Part shown: positions 46,059 to 56,164 of the stretch, in pieces
How the letters are laid out: each line of letters starts with the position of its first letter
How positions within the stretch are numbered: the stretch's first letter is position 1
DNA from: Arthonia radiata
Lineage: Eukaryota; Ascomycota; Arthoniomycetes; Arthoniales; Arthoniaceae
DNA length: 64,000 nt
Direction of reading: 5' to 3'
Assembly (NCBI GenBank): GCA_002989075.1
Contig: PSQN01000016.1
Location: 930,001 to 994,000 of the forward strand
Program-made: the position numbers and the translations under genes
The notes under the pieces: model-generated
Told to the model about the DNA's origin: nothing
The model's database searches: none
What the model saw: the letters and a program-made list of their open reading frames with translations, nothing else

Positions 46059-46637
46059 TCATGTGTAGGTGGTTCCCTCAGCAGGCTGCGGTCTCTTCTT
46101 GTGGTCGGGCAGTGCCATATACCTACATGACTGGTCATTTTCACAATCATTGGCTGCATCGCAGTGCTTTGCCTACCTTCTCAGCTCAATCAAGATCGTC
46201 TCCATGTTGAAATCGTACTTCCATTGCACCAAGCACGGCAGCTTGGTCTTGTCCACCGTGCCATTCTGCTGGTCGACACAGGGTAGATTGATCTTGGACA
46301 CAAACGTGACTTCAGGAGGCTTGTCGGGGTACTCTTCACCGCAGTGCATCTTCAAGTTGTAGATGCGGTTCTCATGGACGCTCTGCCCTGTGCCGTCAGT
46401 TTGGTTGGAGCAGGCATGAGGCGCAGCTGCTTACGTGTGGCGGGCCGAGGATGGTGCAGTTCCAGTCGGACATGAGCAGATCGTCGCCATTCTCTAGGCC
46501 GTACGAACAAGCTTCTGCGCCCAAGCCTTTCTCGCCCTTCTCGAGCTCCTGTAATAGGACGTTAGCAGAGTTCAGTCTGCAGTGTCAAGAGATTACATAT
46601 CCAGCAGCCTGAAGTTACGAGGTATCTTGGCACCCAT
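46059..46637 (-). CDS. MMS2: Ubiquitin-conjugating enzyme variant Mms2
   Basis: Four exons on the minus strand: 46637-46601, 46550-46435, 46382-46177 and 46122-46059; about 140 residues, the usual size. Blocks include MGAKIPRNFRLL, ELEKGEKGLGAEACSYGL, NCTILGPPH, SVHENRIYNLKMHCG, PPEVTFVSKINLPCVDQ, METILIELRRYMALP, and the end AEGTTYT. It has the E2 fold without a catalytic Cys, which defines the UEV class. With Ubc13 it builds K63-linked ubiquitin chains, including on PCNA during error-free DNA damage tolerance. The first intron is odd: only ATATGT...TTAC ends (46600-46551, 50 nt) give the conserved RLLEELEKGEKG. The GT-AG choice in the same place shifts frame. Head to head with MON2, 257 bp apart. 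Confidence 0.93.
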
Positions 46638-46894
46638 GATTGGGACTGACGTCGCAAAAGCTTGATGTTGCGTAGCTTGTTGCTCGGAGTTTGCGTTTGT
46701 TGATGGTCTGTATGGAGAAATAATTTGGCCTGAAATGTGAGGCATCGAGGGCCTTTGTGAAGACGCGCTCACGCGTCTTTCTTCTTTTGAACGGTTTCGT
46801 AAAGTACACTCTCGTCGCAGGAAAGGGTGAAGCAGTATCCCTCGTTGAAGCAACATGTGTTTTCCAAAGAGGTGCTTTGTGACCCAGACGCACA
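46638..46894. promoter_or_regulatory. Bidirectional MMS2/MON2 promoter with a CGCG inverted repeat
   Basis: A 257-bp spacer between two start codons. At 46761-46778 is a perfect 7-bp inverted repeat AGACGCG-ctca-CGCGTCT; its right half includes ACGCGT, the MBF (MCB) core used by G1/S and DNA-repair promoters in yeasts. Function here is inferred. Confidence 0.5.
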
Positions 46895-49800
46895 ATGACA
46901 TCTCAGATTCTTAGCACAGACCTGACCACTATCATCTCGGAGACGAAGAGGAAGGCGCCCGATGTCCGAGCAGTACGCTCAGTGTTCTTGCCTGTTATAT
47001 CTAAGCCGCAGACTGAGAATTTGAAACAGGCCGCGGAGCAATCGTTGCAGGATCTGAAGGCTTTGCCCTCGACTTCTGAAGCACAGCTGGCAGCAGGTAG
47101 GTCTATGTTGCATTTCGCGATACGTCTCTCGCACTCACGCTTATGGAGACTTAAGGCGCCGGCCGCACTTCATCAACCCCTTCATTGCAGCATGCAAAGG
47201 CCGTCAACCCAAGGCGGCAGTGCCCGCCGTAAGCTGCTTGCAGCGGCTGATTGTGAGCGGCGGTCTTCCCCAGGAGCGACTACAGGATGTTTTGGAAGCC
47301 TTTCAAGAATGCGTTGGCAATGGTATGAACAAATGCCGTGCTTTTGTGAATAGCCACTGATACTCGTTCAGGCCTCGATGTACAGCTCAAAATCCTGCAA
47401 TCGCTACCTTCGCTATTGCAGGGCTATGGCGATACGCTTGAGGGCGAGCTCCAGTTCATAGTCTTGAAACTTTGCACGGCTTTGCAGCAAGTTAAGAACA
47501 GCGCCGTCAGTAGTACCGCCTCCGCTACGCTACAGCAGACGGTGTCCTCTCTATACGAGAAGGTTGAAGCCGAAGACGGTATGTATGGATATTCTTTAAT
47601 CCAACCGCTCGTAGCTCACGTCTTTGGTAGAGCATGCAGACGATATCGCGCCAATCGAGGGTGTCGCTGTGGGCGGCGAAAGCGTTCCCGTCCGCGCAGC
47701 AGCTTACGATGCGTACCGAGTGCTCCAAGATATGTGCTTGATCGTTGAAGGCCAGCAACCCCACCATCTGACCAAAGCGTCAATTTCGCCTGCATTTGGT
47801 CTCGAGCTGGTGGAAGCTTTGCTTTTGAACCATGCTGAGGTGTTCGAAACCCATGCCGAACAGTCTGATCTACTGCTAAACCGGGTCATGCCACTAGTGA
47901 ACAGTTGTCTTGCCGAGAGGCATAGCTTTGCAGTCACTGTTCGTGCTGTGCGACTGCTTTGCATCTTGATGAGGGAGCATCTGGAGACAGTGCATACAGA
48001 GTGCGAAGTAGCTTTCGGGCTACTCAACCACATCATCGAGACCGAGACGCAGCAACCTTGGCGTCGTGCTCTTTGCATGGAGGCCTTCCGACTACTTTAC
48101 TCCAATCCAGAGCTGTTCATTGATGTGTACTCACGATTTGATCTCACCGAGAACAAAAGGAACATCATCCAAGACAACCAGGCGCTCTTTGTCAGGCTGG
48201 CGTCGGAAAGGCCGGCCCTCATCGGTCTAGGTCAGCATTCAACAGTACCAACGACGCATTCATCTTCAGCCCCGAAAGACCAAGCCATTATCGAGGCAGA
48301 AGCTGCAGCCGGGATGATTGGGGGCGACTTCGGAGTCAGTGAAAAAGATGTACCAGGCATCAGTAGTGCATGGAGTACCATGAAAGTTCCATGCCTGGAT
48401 CAATTAGACAAATCTGACGGTCCAGCCGTCCCGGAGACGTACATATACAGCCTCGTACTGACTTGTGTCAATCAACTCTCTGACATACTTGCAAAAGTCG
48501 TTCTCCCGGTCGCCATGCATCAGAGTAAGTCACGACGGACGAGAAGCCCCGCTCGCGTTGGAGAAGTAGACAATGCACAGCAAGACGAACAGGCACCCGT
48601 TGCCCACAACAAACCCACAAGACAGCCATCTTCGCGCTCAAATCGCTCACGCTCTCTGCCTACTAATCCTCTGGACCTGCAAGATCACCCCGCTCACGCT
48701 TCGATCAAGGTAGTCGCCTCTCTAGTCAGCAGCTGCTGGCCTGCAGTACTAGCAACCTGTTCTACATTCTTCAACGCCGCCTTAGATGCCGATTTCTACC
48801 GAAGTCTGGTGCGATGCTTCCAAAAATTCACGCAGGTAGCGGGCATTCTGCGACTCGCAACCCCTCGGGATGCCTTACTAACCTCGTTATCAAAGTTCGC
48901 TGTACCACCTAGTCTACTTAGTGGCGACTCGGTTGTTACCTCGCCCATCTCGGGTGTGACGAATGCTGGCGCCAGTGGTCGCTTTCGAAGAGGCCCTATG
49001 CCGATGGCAGAAGCACGTGCCTCAATTGGCACGGAGTCCCCCACGAGATCACGCCGTAGCTCCATCGATGCCTCGACGCAGATCTTAACGCAAAGAAACC
49101 TGATGTGCCTGCGTGCGCTCGTGCATCTTGCGATTGCACTTGGTCCAATACTTGACGAAGCGTGGTCTATCATCCTCGATAGTATTCAGAAAGCACATGT
49201 ATTGCTAGCGATATCACGGAACATCGCGACAGCGCACGACTATCGAACCAGCCAGTCGCAGGCAGACACTGCTGGGTCCACACCAACGCTCAGCTCCGAG
49301 ATCTCGGCAGTCGAAAGCGCTATCTCACGACTCTTCCAGTCTAGCAGTGACTACCCTTCGCAAGCTTTCAAGACCTTACTGACAGCCTTGTGCAGTTTGC
49401 TCAAGGATGATACTGTTGCCCAAGCGAACACCCATGCGGAGCCACACGGCGCTAGCCTGACTACGCCAGTCAGGCTCCAGAGACGGACACCAAGCGTTTC
49501 AGGTCTTGTCACAAGTGCAACAGTCAAGCCAGAGTACAGCCACTTCGCTGTTTCAAAGCTTGGAGAGATAGCAAAGGCAAATTTGCTCCGACTATCGCAA
49601 ACACCAGGTGAGGGTTGGGAGCAACTCATTACGACGTTGTCCAATGTCACATCTTCCAAAGATGCCGATGACACGACGAGAAGGATGGCTGCTGACGTAG
49701 TGGCTCGGTTGGCTGCTGAAGCATGTATTTCAAGCACAAGTCTTGACGCTGAAGCCAGACGAAGCATTCAACAAAGATCATTCGAAGCTCTGAAGAGGCA

Positions 49801-52192
49801 AGTTGGGGTTCTGCCACAGGCTTCAGGTCGAACTTCGGATAGTTTGGATCTGGAAATCCACCAGACCCTACTCGACGCGCTACACTCGACTCTGGAACAC
49901 TGCGGTGACTCCCTTGTATCAGGATGGGACTTGATATTGGCGATCGTAAGCAGTGCCTTTCCCACACATACGATTCACGCAGCAAGCCAGCCTCGTAAAG
50001 GGCCGAGTCTTTCAGACAATACGTCAGCATCCCGACCCATAGCGGCGAAGCTCGCACGGTCTTCGTTTGCATCACTACAATTGATCTGCTCGGACTTCAT
50101 AGGTAGCCTTCCTCAACCCAGCTTGTTGAATTTGATTGACCTCTTGGCTCGGTTTGGCATGCAGACAGTTGATATCAACATATCGCTAACTGTCGTGACG
50201 CAAATGTGGAACGTATCAGACTATTTGCAGAAGCAGATTAGACATTTCGATCTTTCTGATGAAGACTTGGGAAGGAGCAAGGACTCAAGCGATACACAAA
50301 GATCTATATCCCAAGCGTGGCTCACCCTGCAACAGCTTCTAGCCAATATGACTTGTGATCATCGAGCAGATGTGCGCAATGGATCTATTCATATTATCTA
50401 TCGCACGCTAGAAAGCTGTGGGGAGCTTCTCAAGGGCCAAGCTCTGGATCTGTACCTGCGTACGGTACTACTAAAGATGCTGGATATCGACAGCAAACGA
50501 GAAAAAGATATGAGCGCACAAGATACCACCCAGGAGGTAATAAAAGCGTTCGGCAACAGCTCAAAGATTGTCATTGAAGGTAGTGCTCGGTTCTTCTCGG
50601 AAAACATCGAGGCAGCAATGCAGTTGTCTCGGTTTGAACTCATCTGGAAAAACCTGCTGGAGATATACGGGACGTATCTCGAGGGGACATTCTTCCTCGG
50701 GCACACCGTCTTCGCCGCTTTAACGCAAGTACTATCTTCGCGCCGCGGGCACAAAAAGCTTCCCGAAGAAGCAGTAGACAATGTGGCTGCAGTATGGGCA
50801 CGAGCTGTACCAAAGTCTGCAAAGCTTCTTGAAGACGACAACAGCAACCAAGAGGGCGCCTTTGTTGCCTACACGCGTTGCGTACAGGTGATCTACAATC
50901 AGCTCAATGATCAAGTGCATGACAGTCAAATCGATCTGATTCTGGAAAGATTGTACGAGTGTCTGTCAACTTGTGCTGCAGCACCCTACAGCAATGACAT
51001 TAACAAGCCCACTCAACTTCAGGATGAGGTTCTTGAGACCTGCAATCTCCTCCACAGGGGATCTGGAAACAACCTACACGCGGTAATTAAGCATCTGGCA
51101 AAGATGAACCGCTTACCATATGAAGTTCTCCCTATTACATCGAATGCATCGCCGTTGACTTTCATTGCATTTGCAAAGAAAGCTATGAGAGTGATCGCTG
51201 ATCTGATTGCTGAGAGCAGGTCCGCTCAGTCGCTCTACGAAGGCGACGCTGTATCAGAAGTGTTCGTCAGTATGCTTGAGTCTATGAAAAGACGGTACAC
51301 ATGGCAGCCACAGGGCAACGAGCCGACTTTATGGCGTACTGCGACGTCGACGTCGCTATCAATACTGAACAGCATTCTACCTCGTCTCAGTCGGATATCG
51401 CGGCCTTCCAAAAGTCAAACGGGGCTCTTTCGGACCATCATCAATGTTGCAGATGCTATTCAAAAGGCTGAATACGAGACCGAGCCCCCCGACGACATTC
51501 TTGTTACAGATGAGACCTTTGACCTTGACGCGATCACCACATATCGCAACCTCATTACGCCGTTGCTCGACTCAGGCCAGTCATTATATGAAGAGCGATC
51601 ACAATATATCGATACCTTGTTTGAATCTTCCACCCTACACCCGTCGACATTCGATGATGCAGATGAGCCCGTCTCCGCTTTGATCGGTTTCGGACCTAAG
51701 CAGCTCAACGAAGTGCGCTTGGGCAGGACTTTCGAGCCTGAATTCAAGCCTCGAGTCAGGATGTGCTACTCATGCTTCGACGAGCTCTCCCAGCTGGCAA
51801 TTAGTGCCTCTACATCCGCAGGCGACAAGGACGGGGAGAAGACCACCTCTCGCAGAGAGGCGTTACTTGCTCCAATGGCCCATCAAGCGCTACTAATACG
51901 ATGTGCGATTCCACTGAAACGATACATCGCAGATCAGCCTCTTCGCGGCCGTATGCCAACACCCATGAGTCAGCGTCTCGAGCTCTTGCATATCTTGGAA
52001 CGAGTACGAGCGCTGTACACTGCCGATGCAAGCAAGAATACATTAGCGGATTTTGATGCGGTCGCGCCTGGGTGGCCGGGCATCTTGGAGGCAATCGCGC
52101 CGCTGGCGAATCAAGCACGAGAAACGGCGGATAATGATAGAGAACTAGCGAGTGCAATGAGCAGAGTACTAGAGTTACGATTGGCACGTTGA
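46895..52192 (+). CDS. MON2: Mon2/Ysl2 family Golgi-endosome trafficking scaffold
   Basis: Five exons: 46895-46972, 47030-47096, 47149-47322, 47372-47578 and 47631-52192; about 1695 residues. Every intron (49-57 nt) keeps frame, and the joins read DVRAAAEQSLQDLK, AADLRRRPHFINPF, VGNGLDVQLK, and AEDEHADDIAP, as in the family. The N-terminus has the DCB and HUS helical domains shared with large Arf-GEFs of the Sec7 type, but there is no Sec7 domain. The C-terminal part is long and helical, with Ser/Arg-rich insertions around 480-560 and 610-640. Mon2 works with the flippase Neo1 and Dopey/Dop1 on endosome and trans-Golgi membranes in recycling. Its stop codon is only 14 bp from the stop codon of RPP40 on the other strand. 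Confidence 0.92.
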
Positions 52193-52206
52193 TGGGTTAA
52201 GCACGA

Positions 52207-53757
52207 TCAGGCACATGATTGTAATGATAGCAGGCAGCTTTGATGACTCCATTCGACGAAACCTATTGAGCTCAGCTTTGGAGATTTGCTCTTTCTAGAC
52301 TTTGATCCTTCCTTTAAAACGGCTCCGTTTGGCTCGTTCTCATTTGTAGCATGCTCGTGGTCTTTCTCGACTGTCTTCTGCGCGTCTTCTTCGAGTCGCT
52401 GACTTACAACAGACCTCTGCGTAGCCTCATCGGCCTTCGAATCTGCTGTACCGTGCTCTGAGGGGTCATGCGTTCCGTTTGCGAAAGCCTTTAGGTTTTC
52501 ATGGCAGCCCCCGTTCTTCATCAGTAAGGTCACTGCCTCACCATCAATCGCATGCATAGCAATGGTGGCCCAGAGTCCCTCGTTCGCAGAGCTGCTTGTG
52601 GCAGCGCCGTCACCCCCATCTGTCCTCTTCTTCAACTGCTGCTCTTCTAAAGTCCCCTTTACCGCCAGCACCAACGAAAGCCCAAAACTCTGGCAAGGCA
52701 GGAACCCCGTCCACCTTAGTCTCGTTAGACTCCCCGTGCGCCCAACTTCTTCGTTCTCAATACGATCATCAGCGGATGGGAAATCATACCGACAGATATA
52801 CGGATCAACCTTATCCTTCGCCCTTACCCGCAGCGAGTCCATCCCCACTAGTGACAAGTACTCTAATATCTCTTCGAGCACCTCCCGCTCATCGCAGCGA
52901 ACACCCATCGCGTTCGCGCCATGCTCTCCTTCACTCACCTCCGGCGAACGCACCTTCCACACATCCTCCTCCAACGCCTTCGGCACAACAACGTCCTCCA
53001 TAACATTGTCTAGAGGCCTCGCCTCACACCACGTCGGATGAAACTCCTCAATCGGCGGCTTGATCTCCTCCGTCTCTGCATCGTTCATCTCCGCGTCCTT
53101 CGTTTTCCCGTCCGCGTCCCGCTTCTTTCCCCTCGTCGTGGGCACCTCACCAAAAACCCACATCCGCCTCTCCCCCAACACATTCCTCGCCGCCCAAACC
53201 AACCTCTCAAACCCCCGCTTCCCATGTACCATACTCGGCTGCCTGAGATCAATCTGAATCACATACCACGCCTTCTGATGCTTCGGGCCGCCGAGCTCAA
53301 TGGGCTTACCGACGAGGCCTGTGCGCTCGTAAGTGCTTTTGGGTAAGTGCAGGGTTAGCGTTCCATTGAAGAGGGCGTAGACGGGGTCGATGCCTAGACG
53401 GCCTTCGGAGCGGAGGATGACGGTGCGCGTTTTGATGTAGGTGGTGAAGAAGGGGCCTGTGAGGATGTCGGGGAGGGTGAGGAAGAGTTTGGCGTAGTGG
53501 ATGGACGGGGTGTTGTTGGCGTTGGTATTGGGAGCAGCGGTGAGATGGGCATGGAGGTGGTCTTTGACAGTTTGCGTGAGCTTGGTGGGTAAGAGAAGGT
53601 CGATTTGGTGGCAGTATTTCAGACCGAAGAGCGTGGCGATGGGTTTGCGTTTTGTGGGTGGTTGGATCGGGTCGATATAGAGCGGGAGCTGGCCGCGGGT
53701 GACTGTACATTTTTGGATTGGTGGTGGGTCGGTAAGGGTGGGAAGGAGGGGCGACAT
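52207..53757 (-). CDS. RNase P/MRP-associated subunit Rpp40-like protein
   Basis: A single exon of 516 residues. I recognise the Rpp40 family from a mid-protein block (HQKAWYVIQIDLRQPSMVHG, then KRGFERLVWAARNVL at about 165-195), an N-terminal IATLFGLKYCHQIDLLLP stretch, and a C-terminal WTGFLPCQSFGLSL. RNase P removes 5' leaders from pre-tRNA, and RNase MRP cuts pre-rRNA; Rpp40 is a protein cofactor in animals and many filamentous fungi. The last 80 residues are charged and disordered. The start at MSPLLPTLTDPPP fits the leader. Convergent with MON2. Confidence 0.8.
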   Translation of the reverse strand: MSPLLPTLTDPPPIQKCTVTRGQLPLYIDPIQPPTKRKPIATLFGLKYCHQIDLLLPTKLTQTVKDHLHAHLTAAPNTNANNTPSIHYAKLFLTLPDILTGPFFTTYIKTRTVILRSEGRLGIDPVYALFNGTLTLHLPKSTYERTGLVGKPIELGGPKHQKAWYVIQIDLRQPSMVHGKRGFERLVWAARNVLGERRMWVFGEVPTTRGKKRDADGKTKDAEMNDAETEEIKPPIEEFHPTWCEARPLDNVMEDVVVPKALEEDVWKVRSPEVSEGEHGANAMGVRCDEREVLEEILEYLSLVGMDSLRVRAKDKVDPYICRYDFPSADDRIENEEVGRTGSLTRLRWTGFLPCQSFGLSLVLAVKGTLEEQQLKKRTDGGDGAATSSSANEGLWATIAMHAIDGEAVTLLMKNGGCHENLKAFANGTHDPSEHGTADSKADEATQRSVVSQRLEEDAQKTVEKDHEHATNENEPNGAVLKEGSKSRKSKSPKLSSIGFVEWSHQSCLLSLQSCA

Positions 53758-54077
53758 TGGTGCGCTGGGATTGAAGAGGTATAGTAATGAGATGGAGCAA
53801 TACTGGCATGAGGTTGATGATATCTTGGCACTTTAAACATACGCTAGCTTCATCGGGACGGCACAATTAAAATAGTCACGCCACCAAGCCTGCGGAGAGG
53901 AGGTAATTACGTGGTGATCACTTGCATGGCGATAGCCGACGTCTGTAATATTGATAACCAAACAGACTGCTTACGTACTTGAGTCTACAATACCGGTCGG
54001 CCTTGAAGCTTCCAGCTCCCGACTAGTTTTCATGCTCGGGTGACAGATAATAGAGACCTTCCATGGCGAGCATAATC
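53758..54077. other. Spacer holding the RPP40-like gene promoter
   Basis: 320 bp, no gene seen. It lies between the start of the RPP40-like gene and the stop of the next minus-strand gene, so both its promoter and a 3' UTR must fit here. Confidence 0.45.
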
Positions 54078-55802
54078 TCACTTTTCAGACGGATCCATAT
54101 CAACACGTATTTTTCTTGGGACACTTTGAGAACCTTTGGTCATGAGCGTTGTGGCAGACCGTAATAACATGGGACCGCACTGCTCATCCATAAGCTCGAG
54201 CCGTGCACCCACCGTCGCGGTGACTTCCACGTGCTCGGGGAACAGTCCCAACAAGTCGAGCCAGATGTTGCCAAGCTGCTCGATGAAATCCGGCCAGCCG
54301 GTCGCCCGCTTTGCCCGTTTGATATAGGGAGCGTAAACGGTGGGGTGCAGTCGAAGCGTACGCAGTCGCGGAAGATAACGAATCATTTTGCGAAAGAAGA
54401 CGCGAAGCTGTTCGTGGCCAACGCTTGTTCTGAGTTGGATATGACGGGGATTTGTGCCACGATCGCAGACAGTGTACGAGATCTGGGCATGTCGCATGAC
54501 TGACCACGGACTTCCGCGATAGCAAGGCTCAGGGAAATCGACGAGACCTGACGGAAGCGTGAAGATGAAATTGTTTGCCAGCGCCGATTCGACTTCGCTA
54601 CGCAATTGACGATTAAGGCTAGAGAGACTTATTATGTTTTGTGCGGTGTAACTTGTCTTAGTCGTGCTCTTGTCCCATGGATGTACAGTCGGTATCTCAC
54701 CCGCGCACCAATCATCAAGGCTGTGCGAGTAAGCGATGCACTCTTCGAGCCATGCATGAGCGCCGTCTTCACCCGTCGAGGAGAAATCCGATGGTACCGA
54801 ACTCGATTCTGACAGGGAAGCGTCAGAGGTCACACTCTCAATATCTGAATCAGGCTGCAGCTCATCCGCCCATATCTTCCAACACGGCTTGTCAGTGTCA
54901 TTCGGATCGTAGACGCTGGGACGCATCGGTTGAAGCGCATACGCAAGAATCTGCTCGCGGACTTCATACGGTAAGTCAAAAAGCCCTAGAATGTGAGGAG
55001 GCGCGTCTGGTTGAGAGAAGATAGCGAGATATGCTGACTGGAACACAGGCTGTCGCACCGATAGTGATGGCGATTGCTCACCTCGTACCGTCAAGGAGGG
55101 CACACAGCCTTTGAATGGTTCCAGTAAGCGCTGCAACCGAGCGCAAGCGAACTGCTCACGCGCGAAAATGTCTTCTGCACTGTGAAAATTGATGTCGAAA
55201 ACTAGACGAACAGACTGAAGGTCCAATAGCGAAGCTGCACACGCATCGTGGAAATTGCAGACAGCGTCTAGATCAGCCGCAAACGCCTTCGGCTCTTTGT
55301 GATGCGATCGTTGCGCGTCTCGGCCATTGAACCAAGCATACTCCCCGCGAAACGTGAGCGAGTAAGCAAAAGCTATACATCGAATGCATGATAGGGGCAG
55401 CGATAGGGGCAGCCTAGGTATAAGGAATCCCGGTCGAGCCTCAGACCCGAGCGTCCGCTCCCCTGCCCACAGGTCCGCAAGAAGTACGGACACATCCTCA
55501 AAGAGAGTCTGCAAGGCTTCGTCGTACGTTTGCTTACAGACCAATAGAATTGCCAGTGAGCGTGTATATGGATTTGGAGCGGTGACTAGCCAATTGCGAA
55601 GGAACGGCCGTCCGAGAATGATCTTGGGTAGCACTATCGGCTCAATCTGGCCACCGAGGCTGTGCATAGTACTCACCACGTATCTCCAAATAGATCTGCG
55701 GACACTCTTTGGCAGCAAGAGAAGAGAAAAGCGAGCCGACGACGCGTCTCGAGTGTTTTCACTCTCTGTAGTAGCAGCCATGACCCCGTCCTCAAGGGGC
55801 AT
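54078..55802 (-). CDS. 2EXR/F-box-like orphan protein with two related halves
   Basis: A single exon of 574 residues. Two segments share a pattern: LLLLPKSVRRSIWRYVV...ILLVCKQTYDEALQTLF (about 26-105) and ILGLFDLPYEVREQILAYAL...IISLSSLNRQLRSEVESAL (about 270-420). Both resemble the L-P-x-E-(I/V)R-x-x-I(L/W) start of the 2EXR and F-box-like domains that are very abundant in Dothideomycetes. Between them is an acidic Ser-rich insertion (SDIESVTSDASLSESSSV). No known function. The N-terminus may begin at MPLEDG (used) or at the Met at position 8. Confidence 0.7.
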   Translation of the reverse strand: MPLEDGVMAATTESENTRDASSARFSLLLLPKSVRRSIWRYVVSTMHSLGGQIEPIVLPKIILGRPFLRNWLVTAPNPYTRSLAILLVCKQTYDEALQTLFEDVSVLLADLWAGERTLGSEARPGFLIPRLPLSLPLSCIRCIAFAYSLTFRGEYAWFNGRDAQRSHHKEPKAFAADLDAVCNFHDACAASLLDLQSVRLVFDINFHSAEDIFAREQFACARLQRLLEPFKGCVPSLTVRGEQSPSLSVRQPVFQSAYLAIFSQPDAPPHILGLFDLPYEVREQILAYALQPMRPSVYDPNDTDKPCWKIWADELQPDSDIESVTSDASLSESSSVPSDFSSTGEDGAHAWLEECIAYSHSLDDWCAGEIPTVHPWDKSTTKTSYTAQNIISLSSLNRQLRSEVESALANNFIFTLPSGLVDFPEPCYRGSPWSVMRHAQISYTVCDRGTNPRHIQLRTSVGHEQLRVFFRKMIRYLPRLRTLRLHPTVYAPYIKRAKRATGWPDFIEQLGNIWLDLLGLFPEHVEVTATVGARLELMDEQCGPMLLRSATTLMTKGSQSVPRKIRVDMDPSEK

Positions 55803-56164
55803 TCAGCTCACTCAAGCACCATGCCCACATCCGTACCAGCCGCGGCAATTGACTAAACACCACATGTGTCGATCAGCCTACAGCAGAGCATCGTCATCAC
55901 AGCCTGTTCATCATGCAGATCGATATCGATGCTAGCTAGACGGAAGGAGCAAGGGAAGTTATACAAAAAGGCCGTTGAAGGAATTTCTTAGGGTTAGGGT
56001 GCGCCTGAGGTCTTCGTGCCCTTTCACTGGAACGCTGCATGGTTATGTTCGCGGCGGCCAACTCGTATACGCTCGTTTCCTGACTACTGGCCGCTCGAGC
56101 TGGCATGTTCCAGCAGAGTCCTTGCTGTTTCCCGTCAGCTCCATGCAGAAGCTATTTCGAATGA
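55803..56164. promoter_or_regulatory. Divergent promoter with a telomere-like TTAGGG dimer
   Basis: A 362-bp spacer between the 2EXR-like gene and the VRL1-like gene. TTAGGGTTAGGG occurs at 55988-55999, about 165 bp before the VRL1-like start. Such teloboxes bind Tbf1/TRF-like factors in yeasts; whether this one does is unknown. Confidence 0.5.

Noticed and set aside
55988-55999. Chromosome end suggested by TTAGGG units
   Set aside because: Only two units, flanked on both sides by ordinary genes.
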